From Triticum aestivum (lineage: Eukaryota > Streptophyta > Magnoliopsida > Poales > Poaceae), in the NCBI RefSeq assembly GCF_018294505.1, contig NC_057809.1, positions 133,150,979 to 133,214,978 of the forward strand: a DNA stretch of 64,000 bases, in the 5' to 3' direction. The notes beneath the pieces are model-generated. The model ran no database searches, was not told the origin of the DNA, and was given only the letters and a program-made list of their open reading frames with translations. Position 1 is the stretch's first letter. Every line of letters begins with the position of its first letter. This document shows positions 20,269 through 32,898 of the stretch, in pieces. The position numbers and the translations under genes are program-made.

Positions 20269-22385
20269 ATGGCCAATGTTGTCCTCAACTTCAACGCGTT
20301 CCTAGAGAAAACCAAGCTGAAAGACGATGGCAGCAACTATACGGACTGGGTCCGGAACCTGAGGATCATCCTCATAGCTGCCAAGAAAGATTATGTCCTA
20401 GAAGCACCGCTAGGTGACGCACCCGTCCCACAGAATCAAGACGTTATGAACGCTTGGCAGACACGTGCTGATGATTACTCCCTCGTTCAGTGCGGCATGC
20501 TTTACAGCTTAGAACTGGGGCTCCAAAAGCGTTTTGAGCGATGCGGAGCATATGAGATGTTCGAAGAGCTGAAAATGGTTTTCCAAGCTCATGCCCGAGT
20601 CGAGAGATATGAAGTCTCCGACAAGTCTTCAGCTGTAAGATGGAGGAAAATAGTTCTGTCAGTGAGCACATACTCAAAATGTCTGGGTTGCATAACCGCT
20701 TGACTCAGCTGGGAGTTAATCTCCCAGATGACGCGGTCATTGACAGAATCCTTCAGTCGCTCCCACCGAGCTACAAGAGCTTTGTGATGAACTTCAATAT
20801 GCAGGGGATGGAAAAGACCATTCCTGAAGTATTTGCAATGCTGAAATCAACAGAGGTAGAAGTCAAAAAGGAACATCAAGTGTTGATGGTGAATAAAACC
20901 ACTAAGTTCAAGAAAGGCAAGGGTAAGAAGAACTTCAAGAAGGACGGCAAGGGAGTTGCCGCGCCCGGTAAGCAAACTGCCGGGAAGAAGCCAAAGAATG
21001 GACCCAAGCCCGAGACTGAGTGTTTTTATTGCAAGGGAAGTGGTCACTGGAAGCGGAACTGCCCCAAATACTTAGCGGACAAGAAGGCCGGCATCACAAA
21101 AGGTATATGTGATATACATGTAATTGATGTGTACCTTACCAGTACTCGTAGTAGCTCCTGGGTATTTGATACCGGTGCGGTTGCTCACATTTGTAACTCA
21201 AAGCAGGAGCTGCGGAATAAGCGGAGACTGGCGAAGGACGAGGTGACGATGCGCGTTGGGAATGGTTCCAAGGTCGATGTGATCGCCATCGGCACGCTAC
21301 CTCTACATTTACCTACGGGATTAGTTTTAAACCTCAATAATTGTTATTTAGTGCCAGCTTTGAGCATGAACATTGTTTCAGGATCTCGTTTAATTCAAGA
21401 TGGCTACTCATTTAAATCCGAGAATAATGGTTGTTCTATTTATATGAGAGAGATGTTTTATGGTCATGCTCCGATGGTGAATGGTTTATTCTTAATGAAT
21501 CTCAAGCGTAATGCTACACATATTCATAGTGTGAATACCAAAAGATGTAAGGTTGATAATGATAGTTCCACATACTTGTGGCACTGCCGCCTTGGTCACA
21601 TAGGTGTCAAACGCATGAAGAAGCTCCATGCAGATGGACTTTTAGAGTCTCTTGATTACGAATCATTTGACACGTGCGAACCATGCCTCATGGGTAAGAT
21701 GACCAAGACTCTGTTCTCAGGAACAATGGAGCGAGCAACCAACTTATTGGAAATCATACATGCAGATGTGTGCGGTCCAATGAGTGTTGAGGCTCGCGGT
21801 GGCTATCGGTATGTTCTCACCCTCACTGATGACTTGAGTAGATATGGGTATGTCTACTTAATGAAACACAAGTCTGAGACCTTTGAAAAGTTCAAGGAAT
21901 TTCAGAGTGAGGTTGAGAATCAACGTGACAGGAAAATCAAGTTCTTGCGATCAGATCTTGGGGGAGAATACTTGAGTCACGAATTTGGCACACACTTAAG
22001 AAAATGTGGAATAGTTTCACAACTCACGCCGCCTGGAACACCTCAGCGTAATGGTGTGTCCGAACGTCGTAATCGCACTCTATTAGATATGGTGTGATCT
22101 ATGATGTCTCTTACCGATTTGCCGCTATCATTTTGGGGCTATGCTTTAGAGACTGCCGCATTCACTTTAAATAGGGCTCCGTCGAAATCCGTTGAGACGA
22201 CACCGTATGAATTATGGTTTGGGAAGAAACCTAAGCTGTCGTTTCTAAAAGTTTGGGGATGCGATGCTTATGTCAAGAAACTTCAACCTGAAAAGCTCGA
22301 ACCCAAGTCGGAAAAATGCGTCTTCATAGGATACCCTAAAGAAACTATTGGGTATACCTTCTACCTCAGATCCGAAGGCAAGATC
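20269..22385 (+). pseudogene. Copia gag-pol, first part (gag, protease, integrase), broken
   Basis: The frame starts MANVVLNFNAFLEKTK at 20269 and covers gag. A one-base deletion near 20626 shifts it; the reading continues in the frame open from 20640. A CCHC zinc knuckle follows (CFYCKGSGHWKRNC, 21021-21063), then the protease motif DTGA (21168-21179) and the integrase HHCC region (LWHCRLGH ... CEPC, about 21580-21690). The DDE core follows, with its first Asp in HADVCGP (21765-21767) and its Glu in NGVSERRNRT near 22060. A TGA at 22095-22097 replaces what is probably an Arg codon. The frame then runs to 22385, where the inner element is inserted after EGKI. The second part resumes in the same frame at 31013. 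Confidence 0.9.
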
Positions 22386-24133
22386 TGTTGGAAATATGCC
22401 CTAGAGGCAATAATAAAAGTATTATTATTATATTTCCTTGTTCATGATAATCGTTTATTATCCATGCTAGAATTGTATTGATAGGAAACTCAGATACATG
22501 TGTGAATACATAGACAACACCATGTCCCTAGTAAGCCTCTAGTTGACTAGCTTGTTAATCAATAGATGGTTACGGTTTCCTGACCATGGACATTGGATGT
22601 CGTTGATAACGGGATCACATCATTAGGAGAATGATGTGATGGACAAGACCCAATCCTAAGCCTAGCACAAGATCATGTAGTTCGTATGCTAAAGCTTTTC
22701 TAATGTCAAGTATCATTTCCTTAGACCATGAGATTGTGCAACTCCCGGATACCGTAGGAGTGCTTTGGGTGTGCCAAACGTCACAACGTAACATGGTGGC
22801 TATAAAGGTACACTACGGGTATCTATGAAAGTGTCTGTTGGGTTGGCACGAATCGAGATTGGGATTTTGTCACTCCGTGTAAACGGAGAGGTATCTCTGG
22901 GCCCACTCGGTAGGACATCATCATAATGTGCACAATGTGACCAAGGGGTTGATCACAGGATGATGTGTTACGGAACGAGTAAAGAGACTTGCGGGTAACG
23001 AGATTGAACAAGGTATCGGTATACCGACGATCGAATCTCGGGCAAGTACCATACCGCTAGACAAAGGGAATTGTATACGGGATTGATTGAGTCCTTGACA
23101 TCGTGGTTCATCCGATGAGATCATCGTGGAACATGTGGGAGCCAACATGGGTATCCAGATCCCGCTGTTGGTTATTGACCGGAGAACATCTCGGTCATGA
23201 CTACATGTCTCCCGAACCCGTAGGGTCTACACACTTAAGGTTCAATGACGCTAGGGTTATAAAGGAAGTTTGTATGTGGTTACCGAATGTTGTTCGGAGT
23301 CCCGGATGAGATCCCGGACGTCACGAGGAGTTCCGGAATGGTCCGGAGGTAAAGATTTATATATAGGAAGTCCTGTTTCGGCCATCGGGACAAGTTTCGG
23401 GGTCATCGGTATTGTACCGGGACCACCGGAAGGGTCCCGGGGGCCCACCGGGTGGGGCCACCTGCCCTGGGGGCCACATGGGCTGTAGGGGGTGCGCCTT
23501 GGCCTACATGGGCCAAGGGCACCAGCCCCTAGAGGCCCATGCGCCAAGATATAGGAAAAAGGGGAGAGTCCTAAAGGGGGAAGGCACCTCCGAGGTGCCT
23601 TGGGGAGGATGGACTCCTCCCCCCCTCTTAGCCGCACCCCTTCCTTGGAGGAAGGGGCAAGGCTGCGCCTCCCCCCTCTCCCCCGCCCCTATATATAGTG
23701 GAGGGGAGGGAGGGCATCCATACCTGAGCCCTTGGCGCCTCCCTCCCTCCCGTGACACCTCCTCCTCTCCCGTAGGTGCTTGGCGAAGCCCTGCAGGATT
23801 GCCACGCTCCTCCATCACCACCACGCCGTTGTGCTGCTGCTGGATGGAGTCTTCCTCAACCTCTCCCTCTCTCCTTGCTGGATCAAGGCGTGGGAGACAT
23901 CGTCGAGCTGTACGTGTGTTGAACGCGGAGGTGCCGTCCGTTCGGCACTAGGATCATCGGTGATCTGAATCACGACGAGTACGACTCCATCAACCCCGTT
24001 CACTTGAACGCTTCCGCTTAGCGATCTACAAGGGTATGTAGATGCACTCTCCTTCCCCTCGTTGCTGGTTTCTCCATAGATAGATCTTGGTGACGCGTAG
24101 GAAAATTTTGAATTTCTGCTACGTTCCCCAACA
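22386..24133 (+). repeat. 5' LTR of the inner Angela element
   Basis: 1748 bp, TGTTGGAAATATGCC to GTTCCCCAACA. TATA box TATATATA at 23690-23697. A degenerate initiator-Met primer-binding site (TGGCATCATGAG) follows at 24136. Confidence 0.95.
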
Positions 24134-25424
24134 GTGGCATCATGAGCTAGGTCTATTGCGTAGATTCTTTGCACGAGTAGAACACAAAGTAGTTGTGGGT
24201 GTCGATATTGTTCAATATGCTTGCCGTTACTAGTCTTATATTGATTCGGCGGCATCGTGGGATGAAGCGGCCCGGACCAACCTTACACGTACGCTTACGT
24301 GAGACCGGTTCCACCGACAAACATGCACTAGTTGCATAAGGTGGCTGGCGGGTGTCTGTCTCTCCCACTTTAGTCGGATCGGATTCGATGAAAAGGGTCC
24401 TTATGAAGGGTAAATAGCAATTGGCATATCACGTTGTGGTTCATGCGTAGGTAAGAAACGTTCTTGCTAGAAACCCATAGCAGCCACGTAAAACATGCAA
24501 ACAACAATTAGAGGACGTCTAACTTGTTTTTGCAGGGTATGCTATGTGATGTGATATGGCCAAAAAGGATGTGATGAATGATATATGTGATGTATGAGAT
24601 TGATCATGTTCTTGTAATAGGAATCACGACTTGCATGTCGATGAGTATGACAACCGGCAGGAGCCATAGGAGTTGTCTTTATTTATTTGTGACCTGCGTG
24701 TCAACTTAAACGTCATGTAATTACTTTACTTTATTGCTAACCGTTAGCCATAGTAGTAGAAGTAATAGTTGGCAAGGCAACTTCATGAAGACACGATGAT
24801 GGAGATCATGATGATGGAGATCATGGTGTCATGCCGGTGACGATGATGATCATGGAGCCCCGAAGATGGAGATCAAAAGGAGCAAAGTGATGATGGCCAT
24901 ATCATGTCACTATTTGATTGTATGTGATGTTTATCATGTTTATACATCTTATTTGCTTAGAACGACGGTAGTAAATAAGATGATCCCTTACAACAATTTC
25001 AAGAAGTGTTCTCCCCTAACTGTGCACCGTTGCGACAGTTCGTGTTTCGAAGCACCACGTGATGATCGGGTGTTAGATTCTAACGTTCACATACAATGGG
25101 TGTAAGACAGATTTACACACGCGAAACACTTAGGGTTAACTTGACGAGCCTAGCATGTACAGACATGGCCTCGGAACACGGAGACCGAAAGGTCGAACAT
25201 GAGTCGTATAGAAGATACGATCAACATGAAGATGTTCACCGATGATGACTAGTCCGTCTCACGTGATGATCGGACACGGCCTAGTTTGACTCGGATCATG
25301 TAATCACTTAGATGACTAGAGGGATGTCTATCTGAGTGGGAGTTCATAAGATGAACTTAATTATCCTGAACATAGTCAAAAGGTTTTTGCAAATTATGTC
25401 GTAGCTCACGCTATAGTTCTACTG

Positions 25425-28400
25425 TTTAGATATGTTCCTAGAGAAAAATTAGTTGAAAGTTGATAGTAGCAATTATGCGGACTAGGTCCGTAAACTGAGG
25501 ATTGTCCTCATTGCTTCATAGAAGGCTTATGTCCTTAATGCACCGCTCAGTGTGCTGAACCTCAAACGTTGTTTGTGGTTGTTGCGAACATCTGACATAC
25601 ACGTTTTGATAACTACGTGATAGTTCAGTTAAACGGTTTAGAGTTGAGGCACCAAAGACGTTTTTGAAACATCGCGAAACATATGAGATGTTTTGAGGGC
25701 TGAAATTGGGATTTCAGGCTCGTGCCCATGTCAAGAGGTATAAGACCTCCGATGACTTTCTTAACCTGCAAACTAAGGAGAAAAGCTCAATTGTTGAGCT
25801 TGTGCTCAGATTGTCTGAGTACAACAATCATTTGAATCGAGTGGGAGTTGATCTTCCAGATAAGACAGTGATGGTTCTCCAAAGTCATTGCCACCAAGCT
25901 GTTAGAGCTTCGTGATGAACTATAACATATCAGGGATAGATATGATGATCCTTGAGGTATTCGCGATATTTGACACCGCGAAAGTAGAAATCAAGAAGGA
26001 GCATCAATTGTTGATGGTTGGTGAAACCACTAGTTTCAAGAAGGGCAAGGGCAAGAAGGGATACTTCATGAAACGGCAAATCAGCTGCTGCTCTAGTGAA
26101 GAAACCCAAGGTAAAACCCAAACCCGAGACTAAGTGCTTCTGCAATAAGGGGAACAACCACTAGAGCGGAATTACCCTAGATACTTGGTAGATAAGAAGG
26201 CTGGCAAGGTCGATAGAAGTATATTGGATATACATTGTGTTAATGTGTACTTTGCTAGTACTCCTAGTAGCACCAGGGTATTAGATACCGGTTCGGTTGC
26301 TAAGTGTTAGTAACTCGAAACAAAAGGCTACGGAATAAACGGAGACTAGCTAAAGGTGAGCTGACGATATGTGTTGGAAGTTTTTCCAAGCTTGATATGA
26401 TCAAGCATCGCACGCTCCCTCTACCAAAGAGATTGGTGTTAAACCTAAATAATTGTTATTTGGTGTTTGCGTTGAGCATAGACATGATTGGATTACGTCT
26501 ATCGCAATACGGTTATTCATTTAAGGAGAATAATGGTTACTCTGTTTATTTGAATAATACCTTCAATGGTCTTACACCTAAAATGAATGGTTTATTAAAT
26601 CTCGATCGTAGTGATACACATGTTCATGCCAAAAGATAGTAATGATAGTACCACCTACTTGTGGCACTGCCACGTAAGTCATATCGGTATAAAACGCATG
26701 AAGAAGCTCCATATTGATGGATCTTTGGGCTCACTCGTTTTTTTTAGACATGCGAACCATGTCTATTGGTGTATATGCATGAAGAAACTCCATGCAAATG
26801 GACCGTTTTGACTCACTTGATTTTGAATCACTTGGGACATGCAAATCATACCACATGGGCAAGATGACTGAAAAGCCTCATTTTCAGTAAGATGGAACAA
26901 GATAGCAACTTGTTGGAAGTAACACATTTTGATGTGTGCAGTCCAATGAGTGCTGAGGCATGCAGTGAATATCGTTATGTTCTTACTTCACAGATGATTC
27001 GAGTAGATGTTGAGTATATTTACTTGATGAATCACGAGTCTGAATTATTGAAAGGTTCAAGTAATTTCAGTGTGAAGTTGAAAGATCGTCGTGACAAGAG
27101 GATAAAAGATCTATGATATGATCATAGAGATGAATATCTGAATCACGAGTTTGGCACAGAATTAAGACATTGTGGAAATTGTTTCACAACTGATACAGCC
27201 TGGAACACCATAGTGTGATGGTGTGTCCAAACGTCATAGTTACACCCTATTGGATATGGTGCATACCATGATGTCTCTTAGCGAGTTACCACTATCGTTC
27301 ATGGGTTAGGCATTAGAGACAACCACATTCACTTTAAATAGGGCACCACATAATTTCGTTGAGACGACACCGTATGAACTATGGTTTGGAGAAACCTAAG
27401 TTGCCGTTTCTTGAAAGTTTGGGGCTGCGACGCTTATGTGAAAAGGTTTCAGGTTGATAAGCTCGAACCCAAAGCAGATAAAATGCATCTTCATAGGACA
27501 CCCAAAACAGTTGAGTATACCTCCTAATTCAGATCCGAAAGCAATAGGGATTGTTTCTTGAATCGGGTCCTTTTTCGAGGAAAGGTTTCTCTCGAAAAGT
27601 TGAGTGGGAGGATGGTGGAGACTTGATGAGGTTATTGAACCGTCACTTCAACAAGTGTGTAGCAGGGCACAGGAAGTTGTTCCTATGGCATGTACACCAA
27701 CTGAAGTGGAAGCTTATGATAGTGATCATGAAACTTCGGATCGAGTCACTACCAAACCTCGTGGGATGACAAGGATGCGTACTACTTCAGAGTGGTACGT
27801 AATCCTGTCTTGGAAGTCATGTTGCTAGACAACAATGAACCTACGAGCTATGGAGAAGCGATGGTGGGCCCGGATTCCGATAAATGGCTCAAGGCCATAA
27901 AACCCGAGAGAGGATCCATGTGTGAAAACAAAGTGTAGACTTTGGAAGAACTACTTGATGGTCGTAAGGCTGTTAGGTACATATGGATTTTGAAAGAAAG
28001 ACAGACAATGATGGTAAGTGTCACCATTGAGAAAGCTCGACTTGTCGTTAAGATGTTTTTCGACAAGTTCAAGGAGTTGACTACGATGAGACTTTCTCAC
28101 TCGTAGCGATGCTAAGAGTCTGTTGGAATTATATTAGCAATTACTGCATTATTTATGAAATCTTGCAGATAGGATGTCAAAACATTGTTTCCTCGACGAT
28201 TCTTGAGGAAAGGTTGTATGTGATACAACCAGAAGGTTTTGTCTATCCCGAAATATGCTAATAAGTATGCAAAGCTCCAGCAATCCTTCTGAGGACTGGA
28301 GTGAGCATCTCGGAGTTGGAATGTATGCTTTGATGATGATCAAAGATTTTGGGTGTATACAAAGTTTATGAGAAACTTGTATTTCCAAAGAAGTGAGTGG

Positions 28401-29200
28401 GAGCACTATGGAATTTCTGATGAGTATATGTTGTTGACATATTAATGATCAGAAATGACGTAGAATTTCTGGAAAGCATATAGGTTTATTTGGAAAGTGT
28501 TTTCAATGGAAAACCTGGATTAAGCTACTTGAACATTGAGCATCAAGATCTATAAGGATAGATCAAAACGCTTAATAGTACTTTCAAATGAGCACATGTC
28601 TTGACGTGATCTTGAAGGTGTTCAAGATGGATCAGTCAAAGAAGGAGTTCTTGCCTGAGTTGTAAGGTATGAAGTTAAGACTTAAAGCTCGACCATGGCA
28701 GAATAGAGAGAAAGGAACGAAGGTCGTCCCCTATGCTTTAGACGTAGGCTCTACAATATGCTATGCTGTGTACCGCACCGAAAGTGTGCCTTGCCATGAG
28801 TCAGTCAAGGGGTACAAGAGTGATCCATGAATGGATCATAGGACAGCGGTCAAAGTTATCCTTAGTAACTAGTGGACTAAGGAATTTTCTCGGTTATGAA
28901 GGTGATAAAGAGTTCGACGTAAAGAGTTACGACGATGCAAGCTTAACACCTATCCGGATAGCTCTGAGTAGAGATACCGGATACGTATAATGGAGCAACA
29001 ATTTAGAATAGCTCCAAGTGGAACAGTTATTTGGAATGGCTACAAATAGAACGTGGTAGCTACATCTAGGAGATGACATAGAGATTTGTAAAGCACACAC
29101 GGATCTGAAAGGTTCAGACCCGTTGACTAAAACCTCTCTCACAAGCAACATGATCAAACCCAAAACTCTTTGGATGTTAGTCACATGGTGATGTGACCTG
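25425..29200 (+). pseudogene. Decayed Copia gag-pol of the inner Angela element
   Basis: Traces of the Angela polyprotein appear in order but in different frames. They are a gag start without a usable ATG near 25432, a gag segment at 25706-26130, and a disrupted protease site near 26285, where the expected D-T/S-G triad reads on into stops. Integrase pieces follow (LWHCHVSHIGIKRMKKLH near 26658, then 26892-27116), with reverse transcriptase and RNase H pieces between 27840 and 29000. A local duplication of the IKRMKKLH segment is visible near 26690 and 26775. No protein could be made from it. Confidence 0.85.
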
Positions 29201-29259
29201 TCAGTGTTAATCACATGGTGATGTGAACTAGATTATTGACTCTAGTGCAAGTGGGAGAC

Positions 29260-31007
29260 TGTTGGAAATATGCCCTAGAGGCAATAATAAAAGTATTATT
29301 ATTATATTTCCTTGTTCATGATAATCGTTTATTATCCATGCTAGAATTGTATTGATAGGAAACTCAGATACATGTGTGGATACATAGACAACACCATGTC
29401 CCTAGTAAGCCTCTAGTTGACTAGCTTGTTAATCAATAGATGGTTACGGTTTCCTGAACATGGACATTGGATGTCGTTGATAACGGGATCACATCATTAG
29501 GAGAATGATGTGATGGACAAGACCCAATCCTAAGCCTAACACAAGATCATGTAGTTCGTATGCTAAAGCTTTTCTAATGTCAAGTATCATTTCCTTAGAC
29601 CATGAGATTGTGCAACTCCCGGATACCGTAGGAGTGCTTTGGGTGTGCCAAACGTCACAACGTAACATGGTGGCTATAAAGGTACACTACGGGTATCTCT
29701 GAAAGTGTCTGTTGGGTTGGCACGAATCGAGATTGGGATTTTGTCACTCCGTGTAAACGGAGAGGTATCTCTGGGCCCACTCGGTAGGACATCATCATAA
29801 TGTGCACAATGTGACCAAGGGGTTGATCACGGGATGATGTGTTACGGAACGAGTAAAGAGACTTGCCGGTAACGAGATTGAACAAGGTATCGGTATACCG
29901 ACGATCGAATCTCGGGCAAGTACCATACCGCTAGACAAAGGGAATTGTATACGGGATTGATTGAGTCCTTGACATCGTGGTTCATCCGATGAGATCATCG
30001 TGGAACATGTGGGAGCCAACATGGGTATCCAGATCCCGCTGTTGGTTATTGACCGGAGAACATCTCGGTCATGACTACATGTCTCCCGAACCCGTAGGGT
30101 CTACACACTTAAGGTTCGATGACGCTAGGGTTATAAAGGAAGTTTGTATGTGGTTACCGAATGTTGTTCGGAGTCCCGGATGAGATCCCGGACGTCACGA
30201 GGAGTTCCGGAATGGTCCGGAGGTAAAGATTTATATATAGGAAGTCCTGTTTCGGCCATCGGGACAAGTTTCGGGGTCATCGGTATTGTACCGGGACCAC
30301 CGGAAGGGTCCCGGGGGCCCACCGGGTGGGGCCACCTGCCCTGGGGGCCACATGGGCTGTAGGGGGTGCGCCTTGGCCTACATGGGCCAAGGGCACCAGC
30401 CCCTAGAGGCCCATGCGCCAAGATATAGGAAAATGGGGAGAGTCCTAAAGGGGGAAGGCACCTCCGAGGTGCCTTGGGGAGGATGGACTCCTCCCCCCCT
30501 CTTAGCCGCACCCCTTCCTTGGAGGAAGGGGCAAGGCTGCGCCTCCCCCCTCTCCCCTGCCCCTATATATAGTGGAGGGGAGGGAGGGCATCCACACCTG
30601 AGCCCTTGGCGCCTCCCTCCCTCCCGTGACACCTCCTCCTCTCCCGTAGGTGCTTGGCGAAGCCCTGCAGGATTGCCACGCTCCTCCATCACCACCACGC
30701 CGTTGTGCTGCTGCTGGATGGAGTCTTCCTCAACCTCTCCCTCTCTCCTTGCTGGATCAAGGCGTGGGAGACATCGTCGAGCTGTACGTGTGTTGAACGC
30801 GGAGGTGCCGTCCGTTCGGCACTAGGATCATCGGTGATCTGAATCACGACGAGTACGACTCCATCAACCCCGTTCACTTGAACGCTTCCGCTTAGCGATC
30901 TACAAGGGTATGTAGATGCACTCTCCTTCCCCTCGTTGCTAGTCTCTCCATAGATAGATCTTGGTGACACGTAGGAAAATTTTGAATTTCTGCTACGTTC
31001 CCCAACA
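29260..31007 (+). repeat. 3' LTR of the inner Angela element
   Basis: 1748 bp, preceded by the polypurine tract GTGGGAGAC. TATA box at 30564-30571. It is nearly identical to the 5' LTR. Confidence 0.95.
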
Positions 31008-31012
31008 AGATC

Positions 31013-32866
31013 TTTGTTGCCAAGAATGGATCCTTTCTAGAGAAAGAGTTTCTCTCGAAAGAAATAAGTGGGAGGAAGGTAGAACTTTATGAAGTATTAC
31101 CTCTTGAACCGGTAAGTGGCGCAGCTCAAGAAAATGTTCTTGAGGTGCCTGCACCGACTAGAGAGGAAGTTGATGATGATCATGAAACTTCAGATCAAGT
31201 TGCTACTAAACTTCGTAGGTCCACAAGGACACGTTCCGCACCAGAGTGGTACGGCAACCCTGTCTTGGAAATCATGTTTTTAGACAACGGTAAACCTTCG
31301 AACTATGAAGAAGCGATGGCGGGCCCGGATTCCGACAAATGGCTGGAAGCCATGAAATCCGAGATAGGATCCATGTATGAAAACGAAGTATGGACTTTGA
31401 CTGACTTGCCCGTTGATCGGCGAGCCATAGAAAATAAATGGATCTTTAAGAAGAAGACAGACGCGGATGGTAATGTGACCATCTATAAAGCTCAGCTTGT
31501 CGCTAAGGGTTATCGACAAGTTCAAGGGGTTGACTACGATGAGACTTTCTCACCCGTAGCGAAGCTGAAATCCGTCCGAATCATGTTAGCAATTGCCGCA
31601 TTCTATGATTATGAGATATGGCAAATGGACGTCAAAACGGCATTCCTTAATGGTTTCCTTAAGGAAGAATTGTATATGATGCAGCCGGAAGGTTTTTACG
31701 ATCCTAAGAATGCTGACAAGGTGTGCAAGCTCTAACGCTCGATTTATGGGCTGGTGCAAGCATCTCGGAGTTGGAACATTCGCTTTGATGAGATGATCAA
31801 AGCGTTTGGGTTTATGCAGACTTATGGAGAAGCCTGCATTTACAAGAAAGTGAGTGGGAGCTCTATAGCATTTCTCATATTGTATGTAGATGACATACTG
31901 TTGATGGGAAATGATATAGAATACTTGGAAAGCATAAAGGCCTACTTGAACAAGTGTTTTTCAATGAAGGACCTTGGAGAAGCTGCTTATATATTAGGCA
32001 TCAAGATCTATAGAGATAGATCGAGACGCCTCATTGGTCTTTCACAGAGTACGTACCTTGACAAGATATTGAAGAAGTTCAAAATGGATCAGTCAAAGAA
32101 GGGGTTCTTGCCTGTATTGCAAGGTACGAGATTGAGCATGGCTCAATGCCCGACCACGGCGGAAGATAGAGAAAAGATGAGTGTCGTCCCCTATGCCTCG
32201 GCCATAGGGTCTATCATGTATGCTATGTTGTGTACCAGACCTGATGTAAACCTTGCCGTGAGTTTGGTAGGAAGGTACCAAAGTAATCCCGGCATGGAAC
32301 ACTGGACAGCGGTCAAGAATATTCTGAAGTACCTGAAAAGGACCAAGGAAATGTTTCTCGTTTATGGAGGTGACGAAGAGCTCGTCATAAAGGGTTACGT
32401 CGATGCTAGCTTCGACACAGATCTGGATGACTCTAAGTCACAAACCGGATACGTGTATATTTTGAATGGTGGGGCAGTAAGCTGGTGCAGTTGCAAGCAA
32501 AGCGTTGTGGCGGGATCTACATGTGAAGCGGAGTACATGGCAGCCTCGGAGGCAGCACACAAAGCAGTCTAGGTGAAGGAGTTCATTACCGACCTAGGAG
32601 TCATACCCAATGCGTCGGGCCCGATGACTCTCTTCTGTGACAACACTGGAGCTATTGCCCTTGCCAAGGAGCCCAGGTTTCACAGGAAGACCAGGCATAT
32701 CAAGCGTCGCTTCAACTCCATTCGTGAAAGTGTTCAAAATGGAGACATAGAGATTTGTAAAGTACATACGGACCTAAATGTAGCAGATCCGTTGACTAAA
32801 CCTCTCCCTAGAGCAAAACATGATCAACACCAGAATTCCATGGGTGTTCGATTCATCACAATGTAA
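31013..32866 (+). pseudogene. Copia gag-pol, second part (reverse transcriptase, RNase H), broken
   Basis: This continues the outer Angela frame after the inner insertion (IFVAKNGSF). The reverse transcriptase begins near 31320 (NYEEAMAGPDSDKWLEAM), with the KWIFKKK and WQMDVKTAFLNG blocks. The catalytic YVDD is at 31883-31894, and RNase H follows with VDASFD and SKSQTGYV near 32400-32460. Two in-frame stops interrupt it: TAA at 31733-31735 (family usually Gln, KLQRSIYGL) and TAG at 32570-32572 (family usually Trp). The last part ends with the ADPLTKPL block before the polypurine tract. Confidence 0.9.
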
Positions 32867-32898
32867 CTAGATGATTGACTCTAGTGCAAGTGGGAGAC

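Larger units (their letters stand above)
22386..31007 (+). mobile_element. Inner Angela-type retrotransposon, full length, degenerate inside
   Basis: 8622 bp between target duplications AGATC (22381-22385 and 31008-31012), inserted in the pol gene of the outer Angela in the same orientation. The LTRs at 22386-24133 and 29260-31007 are both 1748 bp. They differ by about 13 substitutions by eye (about 0.7%), so insertion was recent relative to the outer element. The coding interior, in contrast, is scattered over all frames with many stops. Confidence 0.95.
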
